Notes under the pieces: model-generated
Seen by the model: only the letters and a program-made list of their open reading frames with translations
Database searches by the model: none
What the model was told of the DNA's origin: nothing
In this document: positions 1-13,400 of the stretch, one piece after another
Numbering within the stretch: the stretch's first letter is position 1
Layout of the letters: every line of letters starts with the position of its first letter
Assembly: GCF_037038585.1 (NCBI RefSeq)
Contig: NC_092526.1
Span: forward strand, 36,097,501-36,161,500
Origin: Patagioenas fasciata
Lineage: Eukaryota > Chordata > Aves > Columbiformes > Columbidae
Reading direction: 5' to 3'
DNA length: 64,000 nucleotides
Made by a program: the position numbers and the translations under genes

Positions 1-3000
1 CTTGTTACTGTACATTAAATCCACTATAATTATTCCCTGCAATCACAGCAAACACTAAATCCCATCTATTACCACTTAAAAGGCAATAACAAAGTCCTAT
101 TACAAAGTAGTTTTGACTATAAAGGTCCACTCTATTACCAGTATTATGTTTCTATGGTAAGAAATAATGGCTTAAAGATATGACTGCATTTTCATTTTCC
201 GTGAGGGATTTGTATTTCTTAAAGACTAATTTTGCTCATAAAGACTTTAAAAAAATGGTTGACATGAGAATACCAAGGCATATTTTAAACTTTAAGCAAA
301 TTATGTGCTCTTTAACCATTTCTGATGTCTTACAAAGAGGCAAGGTTGGCAAGCCAAATACTGTAGCTGAGAGCACAGAAAACCTACTTTTCATATAAAG
401 ACAAAAAGCTGATGACAAATCTACCTGTTGATGGAAAAATGTTTCCATCTTCAAAAAACACTACAGAAAACCCAACCAGACATTTAGAAGAGTTTTCAAA
501 TTTGTATTTAGAAACTTCTTCCTATCAAACTGCTGCAACATAACTCTCCAAGATAAGCATTCAATGATGGAAAGAGGAAGAGAGGTGCATGGTAAGTCAG
601 TTCAAATATCCATTATTTATTTTAATTATTTAATTTAAAAGCCGAACCTCAACCATACTTCCCCTCAGCTATGCAAAAGCAATTGCTTTTCTACTCCACA
701 GCAAAGCTTTGGAAAACTCGCCGCTATGCTTGACAACAGGACTAATAATAGAGTTGCCAACAATAGGACTCAGAATATGTTGCAGAGAAAAAGAAATCTG
801 TATCCAAATTGGTTTCGCACACTCTTTTTATCATATCAGAAGGTATCTTGCCCAGCAGCTCATTAACAGTAGTATCAGACTCCGAATAGGCTAGAAGAAC
901 AGCTTCTTAATTTATAAAGAATTCCTTGGCACCCCCTAGGAATTAGCAGCAAATGAATGACTGAAACCTGATTGCAGCACAACTTTTAATAATGATCTTT
1001 TTAAAACGCATTTCAGAAGAAAAGTAATTTCTAAGTTGTGTCTGCCCTAAGCAATTCAAAGCCATTAAACTATAAGGTCATGAAAAATAAGCTCCCAAAT
1101 CACAGCAAATAATCTAGATTGAAGCTCACAAACAGGTAAGTATTGCTATATATCAACAGGATACACCTGTGTAAACAAACACCCTACCAACCAAAGCCAA
1201 ATCCCTCCTGCCAAACCTTATTTCCAAATTTCAACTCTTTCATTCCAATAGTAAACTGAGGCTGAACAGAAGGGAAAAAAAAAAAAAAAACAAAACAAAA
1301 TTAAACGAAACAAAACCAACTTTATTCTTTGAAGTGGGAAGAGTACCAATCTCTACAGATACCATCTAACAATGACAATGATACCATCTTGTACTTTGAC
1401 ATCAAAATAATAACCCTTCCTCTAATTCAGATTTGTCCAAGCAAATTCAGAACTCCAGCAGTGCATTCTGGAGACTCCACGTACAGCAATGACCTGAGAC
1501 TGCTGAGCTTGGTAGACTCTCTAACTTGAGCAATAAGAGCTTTAGTCTGAGAATAAACCATGACTTAGATGATTAACAAAGTGTCCAGCAATGGGTTTTA
1601 CTACAAAAATATTTAGGGAGGAAACAAACTGCTTTATTCTGACCACTTCAAGACATACAGAGAAGGAAGGGGAGAAAACAAGCAAATAACTCCCCATCTT
1701 CTCATCTTATTTCTTCTGCCAAACATCTGTGGCTACCTTCTTGAAACACCATGGCTCTCACATCTTATCCTTTATTTTATGTTATCCAGAAAAAAAACTA
1801 ACTATAATTACTCCGTATTCTCCTACCCATCCTGATCTCTGTTTTCTTCTTCATTTCATCGTCTTATTTTTGTCCCTTAAAAACAAGATTAAAATCTAAA
1901 AACGTGACAGAGAACATGCTATTCTTGGGATGCTGATCCTTCTTACCACAGAGGATGCTTCTCACTGCAAAGCTGAATATTCCCTGGGGCTGCAGGTGTG
2001 TGGCCTGTGACAAAGAATGCTGAATGCTCTGTGCCTCACCTACCAAAGGAGCAAGGACACCCCTACTCTGTGAGCACTAAAGCAATACTTTGTTTTTTAT
2101 GCACATGGGAACAACGAGGCTGCACTCTCTATTTTTCACAGGGGCACTCACAAAACTAAAACCTCAGAGATTCAAGAGCTATTTGGAAACAGCAATTTCA
2201 GGACTAGGGTAAAATGTGAAGGTTTACGCTCTTCAGTACTTTTTCCCCTTCCTGAAAATGATACAAAATGATTCACTTATATTGTCGGCTGGTAAAGATC
2301 ACAGGCCTAGAAACACATAACAATGCAGTTAATGGGGGTTAAATTTTTAGGGCCGGGAAAGTCCTTATCAATATTTTCTGCTTCACGAAGCTTTTGCATG
2401 GGAACACCAGGATATTAAGTGCAGGCTACTGTCACGTGCAATGCCAATTAAAATTCACACTTCATTTCTCCAAAGTCAGGCTTAAGAGAGGAGAGTTTAT
2501 TGCGGACTTCAGCTGAAACAGATTCATCATCAACTCCCAACAGCAGGAACCAAGTTCAAAGACAGAGGAGATTATCCAGCCCCTTGATCCCAGGATTGCT
2601 CTCAGCAACAACTAGTTTGGAAAAAAAACTGCCCCGGTTTTATTGCCAACCACGATGTTACATGGTGTGGAATATCCCTTTGGTCAGTCCTAGTCAGGGG
2701 TCCTGGCTGTGTCCCTTGCACATCACCAGCCTAATTGCAAGGGGCAGAATGAGAAACAAACAGCCTTGATGCTGTGTGAGCACTGCTCAGCAACAGCTAG
2801 AACACCAGTGCATTATGAACACTGTTTTGGTCAGATGAAAAGAAAACTATAGAAAATTAATCAGACTTCAGGCAAATCCAGTCCATCAGTGAGTGAGCAC
2901 AGCAGCAATAAGCTGCCTCACGTGACACTTAGGTGTTCAAATATGCTGGGTTTTTTTAGAGCTTGTTATACTTTCCCAAACTTCTCCCCTTCACCAAACT

Positions 3001-4399
3001 AGCAAGTTTTCCATCTCAGAGTAATCACCCTGCCACTTCTCTCTTCCCAGCTGATTTAGGAATTAATTGCGTACTGCTGTGCAAAGATCTGGACCTATTT
3101 CCTGAAGCAAAAAGCAACATAACCAGCCTCACATTTCTTCTCTCCTCCAACAGAGGAAAGGAGAGCATTAAGTGGACTCTGGGAGGATTATCAGAGCTTT
3201 CAAACAAGGAACACAGAGGACAGAAATATTAAAATCAGCAAGACATATCCAAAAAGATATTTGTAGTGCAGCTGAGATCCTTTTTGTTACTACAGAATTC
3301 AAGTAAGCTTTGAGGGATTCACTGTGTAACTTTCATCACTAGAACTGAAACGGGCCCAGTACAGAACAGTCCAGAATCACAAAAACCTTGTTGTTCTTTC
3401 CAACAGGACAGAAGCTCCATGGGGAAGCAAAAGGTTTCTCTTGCCATCCTAGTAACCTTTCATGAGCAAGAATGTTTACCGAAATAAGGCAGATTATTAC
3501 ACCTACTCCAAAAAAATAACACAGTCGAGTAGGAGGATGCAGTGATCTCACGTTAATCCTGCCACATAACAGATGGCTCATTTCTAGCAATGAGAAGGTA
3601 TCTTATCTGACTCGGTTCTGGGCTAATATGTCTGGCAAAACCCTTTGGAGAGAAAACTGCAGTTTGGATACCATGTGCTAGCTCATACAGATGAATAACC
3701 CAGGGCTACAAAGCTTATAACAGCTCTGGTTATCCAGCTCTTTGCTATAACCAAATAATGACTACCTCTTAGAAAACAACAGCTATTTTATCACATAGAA
3801 ACCTGTGCACCAAACTGGATCACAGGAAGCTGAGCAATGGCAAAAGACAACGGGGACAGACCTTATACTGGTACACAAAGTCTCAGCTGAATGCTGGAGC
3901 TGACGTACCTTTGGGTTAATGCCATTAGCTCCCAAACTGAGCCTTGCCCATCCCACCAGGCACTTCAAACACAGATCCTGACCAAATAGCCAAACACGCA
4001 CAGCCTGGCAGGGACTCTGGAAATGCTGTTTCCACGCCCCTCACAGGATTTGCTTTAGAAAACAAACCAAGTTTGGAAACACCCAGCGTAAGTTACATGA
4101 GACAAAAGATACTAAAAGAATCATAAGTGATAATCATGTGGTCTGCAGGGGTCTTTGCTTGCTCAGCCAGCCAGGTCTCTTGGCCAAAGGGCTGGGGGTT
4201 GAGATTTCCACTCTCCTGACAAAATGACACCCATTACAATATTCTACTACAGACCCATCCAGATCTTTGCCGTAGCAACAAACAGTAAATGGATTAACTA
4301 GTTAACAAAGTTTGTCATCTAGGATAATGCATTCTCTTTACATCGCAGTGTTGGAAGTTGAAATATATATATATATATATATACAGAGCAAACTCTTAC
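1..4399 (-). other. NDUFA10: NDUFA10 intron 7 (partial)
   Basis: AT-rich sequence downstream of exon 7. I searched it on the minus strand for the remaining C-terminal exons (EDIEYLKFD..., DKWIWLK) and saw none. No CR1 element was recognised. It contains an A-run near 1276-1291 and scattered short open frames that look like chance. Confidence 0.6.
4363..4383. repeat. (AT)n microsatellite
   Basis: About ten AT dinucleotides, just inside NDUFA10 intron 7, next to the exon 7 donor on the minus strand. Confidence 0.95.
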
Positions 4400-4454
4400 C
4401 CTCTCCACATCCTCTGCCTCGTTTGCTGTGTACTGCAGAAGTTCACTGGTCTCA
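4400..4454 (-). CDS. NDUFA10: NDUFA10 exon 7
   Basis: A 55-bp exon after a strong TTTCTTCTTCTTTGCAG acceptor. It completes Ser252 and encodes [18 protein letters not shown], collinear with human EKCEVLQYSAREAQDSKK. The donor is GTAAGA in phase 0. An (AT)n run starts about 16 nt into the following intron. Confidence 0.88.
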
Positions 4455-7400
4455 CTGCAAAGAAGAAGAAAAATATATTAGTTTCCCTGATACAACTGCT
4501 CTCCCCATCCTTTCACCCCTGCTCCAAAATGAAGCGGAAATGAAGTTAAAAGGCACAAACACAGAACCAGAATCACTACAATTTTTCAAGATGCTCTCAG
4601 AGTTCTTGCAATAGAAATCCTGTAAGTTGCTTCTTCCCTGCTGGGAAATTGTTTTTAAAGGGTAAATGGCCTGTGGTACCTACATAGTTTGTACAAAAAA
4701 AATCCAAAACAACACAATCCCACCTATGATTTTTCTTCCATTTGACTTATGTAAATACTTGCCCAAATTACCACTGCCCAATCTATTTGAAGGCAAGTGA
4801 AATTTTCAACCAGTCTAACCCAAAACTTCAGTAGACCATCCTTTTTACAAGTACATTAATACCTGTGGGTAATTTTTAATAGAAGAATACATTCGTTCAG
4901 TTAACTGAACCAATACAACACAGGCAGTAGCATCCGTAATTTAAAACAGATAACAGCAGGGCCACAACAGGAGTTCCTATATGAACATGTTTCATTACTA
5001 CACACACACAGCCACTCTCTGCAAGAGTTGTTCCCAAACCTGATCCAGCTGTCCTGGAAGATCTTTCCTTTAGCTAACAAAAACCTAAGAGAAAATACAC
5101 AGTATAACAAACACACAGCAATGCTGAAGAACACTGGGAAGGATTTGCAAACATTTTATTTAGCACAACCAGTTCCAAGTTAAAGCAGGATTAAGGTTGG
5201 CAACCTAAGTTGCCTTAAGAGGTCACATTATCAAAATACCTTATAACCGCAGCAGTCTTAACTACTTCCTGCTCCGCGTTAGCACTGGTCAGTCAAAACA
5301 GGTTTGGAAAAAGAATCCAGAAATAAAAGACATTTTATTCCTCCAAACCCCCAAGCTCTTACAGGCAGCCATTCAACTGGTGCTCCTAGTAAGGGAACTA
5401 CTTAAAGAGTTTGTTCTCAACTGGAGAACATAGCTGAAAGCTTCAGAATGACTCTTCAGTCCCAGAAATAAAATAAATGGTCTCCTTTCAAAGGGAGCTG
5501 CTGTGACAGTGTAGCACCACGTTCAAATCTTCAATATCAACTGTCGGTAATTAAAAGGAGAGGTCAGTCTTCACCGGGGTCTTATACCGGCAATTGCGTA
5601 ACAATGAAGATCAAATCACCTGATACTCTGCAGATTATTAGGGCTTTCATTAAGAGAAAACAGCTGCTCAGTGGAAGCAGTATCAGATTTGAAAGAGAAC
5701 ATTAGCAATCTTGGGGCTTTGGTCCAGAAAACAAAACAAACAAAAAAACCCACACACAACCAAAAGCTGTCTGTTCAAAATCACAAGGTAGTACCTGCCA
5801 TGAACTTGTCAGACTATAAAGCAAGCACCAGTTTTAAGACAGCCAAATACCCACTAGAAAACACACAACTTTAAGCAGCATCAAATTGCTCCAACTAAAT
5901 GGAACAAGATAACAGGAATTTTGCTAAGTAAGAAACAAGACTCTTTTCCTGCTGTGTTTCAAGAAAAGGAATAGAACAAGAAAACGTAAGTTTGAACACA
6001 GACAGTACACGGGAGTCTGTTCAGCAGCCTATAATAACTCTCTTTATCCTGTCTGAACCAGATTTTGGTGATCCTCAAGAGTCAGGGAATCAAATGCTTC
6101 TCAGTCTGCCTAGAGACTGACAGCCAGGCATTAATTTATTTCACTGCATCTCTCTGCAATCCAGCAAACAAGCAGTTAAAGACAACTGAAGCTTGTGCAT
6201 ATTTATCCAACATACAAGTCACCAGTGAGGTCCAGAGATGCACAAGGCTGAAGTTTCACACATTCGCAACCCCCCTCCCCATCAAGGGGATAGAGATGTC
6301 CTTCTTCAGATCTGAGCACAAAGATTGATCTGACAAGCCCATCACTGATGAGGATGCCAAGCAGAGGGTGTTTGCTTAACAAGCGTACTGACCATGCACA
6401 GACAAAGGGGAAAGAGTTGAAATCACAGCAGGACCAGGTCTAGGATTTAGCCTTCACTAAACACCACAGTACATTTCTGGGACTCTATCTGATCCAAAGA
6501 ACAAGCAGCATTTTTCTCCTCTCCAGTAAATTCAATACAGTTCTGCCCCCAGGGTGATGACAGTCCCAGGCCTTCCCAGCCTCCCTCTCCATCCTTAGCT
6601 CCTCTTTGCTTCCAAGAGCCATGTGCCGCTGCTAACCTGTGAGGGACACGCTGGGAGGCAGCTGACCACACATCACACCAACAACTTCTGCCCTGTCTGA
6701 ATGACAAACTCAATACAAAGTTATTCAGTCCAGTTGCTGAAAGCACAATTACACTGATATAACCTGGGAGACGAAGCATGGAAGCAAAGGGAAGATCTGA
6801 ATACCTGAACATCTACTTTGACTGAAATGTAACTCAATCAGCTTCATGCACACACCGAACTTGCATGACTATAGATAATTTTGATGAGAAGCAGGCCTGG
6901 CTCTGTGACTTTTAAGAGTTTCTCTTCCAGAAAGCTCTTTATTTGTTTATAAGGGACCAAGACAGGTTACATATACATACTTCTAGATTTTTAGGACAGT
7001 TTGACTTCTGATAGAGCTCTTTGGTAAGAACTGGGACAGCTAACAAACTAGAGTAGTCTCATCTCCAGTTTACAGTGCACACATTCTTGCTTCCCAGCTA
7101 GAGAAATGGGAGCCCAGAAAAGAGCAGGTAGTAGTGCAGCCTTCGTTTACCAGCACAAACAAGTCCATCAAATCCTTTCCAAATGCAGAAGGCTACCAGG
7201 TGTATGCCTCATGAGACAACTAAAAGGAGTTTTTAGGAGAGAAAAATTCAAAACTCTCCAAAAAGGCCTGAGAAAAGCTTATATTGCATCACACTCTCCT
7301 CAGGTTATGCAAACACACAGCTATAGCTATGGCATTTTGGACTTCACTCAAGAAAGTACTCCAGTCACTGTTACAAGCTAAGAGAGAAGCAAGGATATTG

Positions 7401-10400
7401 ACACCAACCACATACAGAATACTACCAGAAAGGGAGACAGAACTTGTTTCTGCAGAGCAAACAGAGCAGATTCCTGGGTTTGCTCCTGAAGTGCTCTTGT
7501 AACTATAAAAAAGTTTATGCTTCCGTTTATCTGACTCCATGACAGCAAAGTTGCAATGCCCCAAGACAGCAGGATGAGAAAAACATACTGCAGACCAGGT
7601 CTCATTAGCTTTGTAACATATTAGGTCGGTCAGTTAATGAAATCCAATCAATTTACTATTATACAACACTTCCCACTCTGAATCTGTTAAGAGTCAAAAA
7701 ACACTGCTTTATAAAGCTTACACCTAAAAATATTTAATTTCTAGTCTTCCAATATTCTAACACTGGCATTAGGCTTCTCAAATGCCAGAGGTAACTACAC
7801 ACAAGTATACACAGTTGTCATACCATGAACGCAACACACCATCATTAGGAGACAACATTGTGCCACATAGCAAAAGGAGGCTTTTCACATAACATGATTT
7901 TATTTGCTTATATTGACAAAGATTTGAGTTAAAAAAATTCTGTGAATCCTTAATGACTTAACAGACAAAACATTTTGTTTTGCTAACCTGATCTCTGGTA
8001 AGAAGGTTTTCTTGTAAGCATCCTCAATGTTCTGCAGATACGAAGCAGACACCTTTTTCTCATATGGCTAAAACCAAACAGAAAACAGTGTTATGAGTTT
8101 TCTTTCTTCTCCTATCAGTGCAGTTCCAGCCTAAGCAGAAGGCCCTTACTACACCATCTGCCTAGAGCTCATTCTTGTATTGGCAGTCAAACATCCAAGG
8201 GAACACACACATTAATGAAAGTTTCAAGAATTAAGACATTCAGAGTGTTCTGAATTTCTTACGTGGCATTAAATATCTACAGTACCCTAAGCAACAAGTT
8301 AGTCTGCATTAATTGCTGCTCTGCCCTGTACTATGATGTCCATGGTTTTAATGATCAGCCATATGAATAAGATTCTTCCTATATGTTAGTGAATCTAGGA
8401 AGAAACAGTAGGCTGATCAGAAGATTGTAAAAAGCAAAAAAACCCACCAAACCAAAACAAAAACAAACAAAAACCCCCCTTCTCATTTATTTCAGTTTGT
8501 TACAGGAATCACCTAATTTTCCCCAACTTCAAATAAACAAAGAGAACATCAACAGCCTCAAAAATATTAGCTTTCCAAGGAGTGAACAATCCTAGCTGCC
8601 TGCACATTCAATAAGTTATATACAATCATCAAGAAAATAGGAGAAGATGGTCCAAGTCTTCCTTTTCAACAAGAGGGGCAAGCGTGCATCAGTTTCCACA
8701 GTTTCAGGTAAGTGCATGGGCAACCATCCACTCCAACCACCAACTCTAAACACCTTTCTTTAAAATTTCATAGCTATCACACTTGCTATTCAACAGTTCA
8801 TCTTCCATACAGTTCACTTTAATGCCACATTTACAAAATGCCAGGAATTTGTCTAATCTACCATGTGTTCCTTCGGTTCAATCCTAAAATTAAAATGACA
8901 TTTCCTGCTTGAAATGTTCATCTAGGATGCCCATTATGTTGGCAGGATCTGTGTCTCTGCTCGTTGGACCCACTGGAGGGCTTTTCTTTTTCCAGCACTT
9001 TGCAACAACAGCGTGCAGAATACCAATAAAATACTCCATTTGTTGAGAAGGCAGAATTCCCAAAAATACCATCCCCAAACAAGAACCAGTGTTCAGTAGA
9101 GTCACTGCCCCAAGGAAGTTACAAGTTACATCAGCAATTTCTACCAGGACTCAAAAATGCCACCGACCTTTATGCTCACAAGGGCAAAGAACCCACAGGT
9201 TCCCACGATACATTAAGAAGCTTCTAATTTTGTCACTGAAATTGATAAAACAAAAAAGCTATGGTTTCCCTACACAAAAGTATCTTGTTCATTAAAGCAC
9301 AGAGGCACATAGAGTCATGGTCTAAACTGCTGGAGGCCAGAAGGGGAAAGTTATTCAACCAGCAGACGAAGCAACTTGGGCCACGCAGGTCACCAAGCAG
9401 CAAGGGCAGCCTTCCATTTGCAGCTCTGAAGTCACCTCCCTTTGGCAATCATCAGCCTCCCTCTTAAATGAGCAGGAAACTGCTGAACACAACGCTACTG
9501 GCTCACCCCAGCACGCTAACATACGCACACGTGCTTCAGGAGAAGCAGGCATCGACAAGCATCGAGAGATCTGAGAAATTTTAGTAATAAATCAAAGTTT
9601 CCTTTGAGCCTCTCAGGCTTTCCACAGCTAAATGCTTCACTTTACAGTTTCCCTTGGTCTTTGAACAAAGGACAAGGTAAACATCAATTCTCAAAATGCA
9701 TCTGAGAACAGTTACAAGCACATGTCCAAATATCACAGAATAGGGAAGAAAAAACCCAAAACAAAAGTTTTACTCAGATTAATCATTATACACAAGTACC
9801 CAACAGCATTTCTGATCCAAGACTATTTCAATAACCCAGTAATCAAATATGCTGATATAAGGAGAGGTAATTTGAAGACAATAGTACAGAACTAAGTTAA
9901 TTTTTGTTTCTTTTTAACAGTAGTCTCCATCCAATGCCATGACTTAAAAAGAGACATCTTGGAGAGAAACTGTGCCAGCATTAAAGGGGTTTGAGACCAA
10001 AAGTGAGAATGTCCCAGCCAGAAAGCACCCTGGATTTTTTGTGTCATGGAATACTTAAAATTAGTTTTAAGTTTAAAACTGGCAGTTTCACTGTGTTAAC
10101 ACATAAACGTCAATGAGTCATTTTCTTAAGTTCAGAAAGTTAACTGAACTTGTTGATCACAAGTCACTCACACATTAACAACAGCACAGGTCTGAAACAG
10201 CAGTAAGCTGGAAAAGGGGACAGCCAGCAGGGGCTTGTGGCGCTCAGGAAGCAGAAGTAATCTTAAATGGCACTGCAAGAATCATGTTACCTGGACATGA
10301 CTCCTGAAACAATAAATACAAAGGCTGGTTTTTAAGGGCAGATGATTTTTACAAAGCTCCTTATTACCGAATTGACAGCATACTGATGCAGTCCAAAAAA

Positions 10401-13400
10401 CTTGATTTTTTTTTTTTTTTTAAATTGTTTTTGCTCAGTTGGGTTTTTTTTTTTAGGGCAAGCATACCAGAATACCCACACAATCATCACCAACACACAG
10501 TTCTTACACTTAAGAGACTGAGAGGCTTTTGAAAAGCAGAATTCTGCAGCAAACCCCACAGTACTCACACATAAGGGCACAAATACACACATTAACAGGC
10601 AGTAATAGTGGCAAAAGATAAAGTTACCTCGCCTTTCTCTTGAATCCTCTTCTGCACTTCTGGAACAGGTACATCTATATAAATGACCAAGTGAGGTGGC
10701 AGGAACTCACTAATGCTGATCTCTTTAATCTCCTTGTAGTGATCAACACCTGTATAAAAACCAAAATGAATCAGGGTGGAGCTCAAGGCAGCCCAGCTGA
10801 ACACACACATTGCAAATGAGGACAGGTGCAACAGGTTATAGTTTTAATGCTGTTCCTGTCAGGTAATCAATGTGCAATAATTTCTTGAGTGTTTTTTACT
10901 GCATTCTGTTTGCAAATAAATCACATCCCCCCACCTGTGTATTTGTAGTCTCCTCTTCTTGACTGATACAGCAAGTTTAAGGTAGGTATTTCCTCAAATA
11001 GGATTCAGGAAGATTTTAGAATAGAAAACCTTTCAGAAACAAAGTAAAACACAAACTAAGAAGCTACATGCACTGAGATATAAGAATCTGAGATATAACA
11101 ACCAGACTCTGCTTTGGAAGACAGGACTGGTGAACCTCACCTTCCCATACAGAAAAATGTATGCAAGAGGAGTTGGTTGGGTCTGTGCAACTGGGTTCTT
11201 CTACCACATCAATAACCTAAAGCATGTTTGGGGTAGTATCTGGTAATTAGGAAGCCACACAAGTTCAGGGGAAACATTTATTCAAATTTAAGTGGCATGA
11301 ATAGCACAGACTCCATTAAACCTAGCTCAAGTGCAAGCTTTCTTCAACAAGGCTCATGAATGTAGCTAGAAAGATAGTGTCAGGCTTTCAAATTCAAACA
11401 GTCATGAAAAATTAAAAGCTCACTGTGCTTGGCACCACAGTAAGCAGCAGTATCTCTAATCAAGATGTTTGTTAAAGGATTTCAGTACAATCTGTTACTT
11501 GTTGTTGGAATTTTATATTAAATATAAGTTGTGGGCTGCTGGGCCTCATTTGCCTCACCAACAGAGAGCAGTAAGATACAGTTCATTATAACCAGCCCTC
11601 ACATTCATTCAGCAGAAGTTGCAACTTACAGCAGGTCGTAAAAACCAAACATCCACCTCCTAAATTTAAGTCAAATCAAACAAGACAGCAGAAACACGAG
11701 GCAGACAGGGAAACAATTACCTTCACCTCTAGAGTAGTCAAAATGCCAGATTTGCTGAGAACAGGCAAAAAGAAGAATTCCAACAGTAATTTATTTAGGG
11801 GTCAGTTGCAGGCTGGGATTTACAGCTATTTTCTCCAGACTTCCAAACTCTTGTGCAGCTATAAGCTTGCGTGTTTTGGCTGCGGCTGGTCTCCTGTCAC
11901 CTCGCTGCCCCATTCCTAGCCAAGGGATGGAGACTCCACACGTCTGCTCACAAGCATCAGCACAGTAACACTGCACTGTTTAGGAGCTCAGTACCAGTAA
12001 CCCCAAGCCACAGAATCACTCAGGTGGGAAGAAACAACCACAGGTCATCTGGTTCAACCACACTGCTTAGAGCAGGCAGCTCAGGACTGTGTCCCACAGT
12101 GTTCTAAGTATCTCCAGGTTAGAGATTCCACAGCCTCCCCAGGCAATCTGCTCCAGGGTTTTACTGCCCTCACAGCAGAAAATGTTTGGGTTGGTGTTGA
12201 TTGTTTTGGTTTTGTTTGTTTTGTGGGGGTTTTTTTCTTCTTCTTTCTCCTTAAAAATGAAACTTCTTTTATTTCAGATGTTGCCCTTTTGCCTCTTGTC
12301 CTCTCACTAGGTGCCACTGAGAAAAGAGAGGTTCCATCCAATACTATTCCCCATCAGGTATTTATACACATAAATACCACCACGTATTTGTACACATCCT
12401 CCTGGGCCTCCTCTCCTCCAGGCCAAAAAAAATCCCAGCTCTATCAGCCTCTCATACATTGGATGCTCTAATTTCTTAGTGACTTCATGGCACTTTGCTA
12501 GACTCACTCCAGTAAGTTCTTATCTTTCCTCAACTGGTAGCCCAAAACTGGGCACAATACTCCAAATTCAGTTGTCACCTCCCTTGACCTGCTGACAACA
12601 ACCTTCATGCAACGCCCAGGATGCTGGTGGCATCCTTTGCCAGAAGGGCACATTGCTGGCTCACGTTCAGCTTGGTGTCCATCAGGACCTCCCAGGTCCT
12701 CCTGCACAAAACCCTCTAGACAGTTGTCTCCTGGTGTATCCCTGCCATTATTCCTTCCCAGGTGCGAGACTTTGCAGTCCCTTTTGTTGAACTTCATGAG
12801 GTTACCATCCAACCATTTCTCCAGCCTGCCCAGGTTTCTCTGAATAGCACCAAAAACATGGTGTGTCAACCATTCCCCTTCCAATTTTGCATCACCTGCA
12901 AATCTGCTGAGGCTGCACTCTGTCCTGTCATCCATGTTTTAAACAAAGTTTAAACCTGGTTTGGCCCCAGTATCCTCCCCTGGGATACACCACTAGTTAT
13001 TGGCCTCTAGCTGGACTTTGCACTGTGGATCATGACCCTTTGAGCCCAGCAGTTCTGCCACTTTTTAATCTCCTACCCACACATCTGATCCATACTTCAT
13101 CAGTTTGTCAATGAGGAGGTTATGAGACAGCACGGAAAGCCTTGCTTAAGTTAAGCTAAACAATATCCATTGTTCTCTGCTCATCCACTGCGCTAGCCTT
13201 TCATGAGGAGCTGACTATCAGGTGTTTAGGTATGATTTCCTTTTCATAAAACTATGACAACTCCTCTCCATCACCTTCATATCCTCCCTATATTTGGAAA
13301 CAGCTCCCAGGAGGATTTGCTCCATCAGCTTCCTGCAGATCAAGCTGAGGTTGACTGGCCTGTAGCTTCTTGGACCTTCCTCCTTGCCCTTGTCAGCAAG

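Noticed and set aside
12504-12935. 143-codon minus-strand frame as a host gene
   Set aside because: The protein is CR1 reverse-transcriptase remnant, so it is counted as a mobile element.
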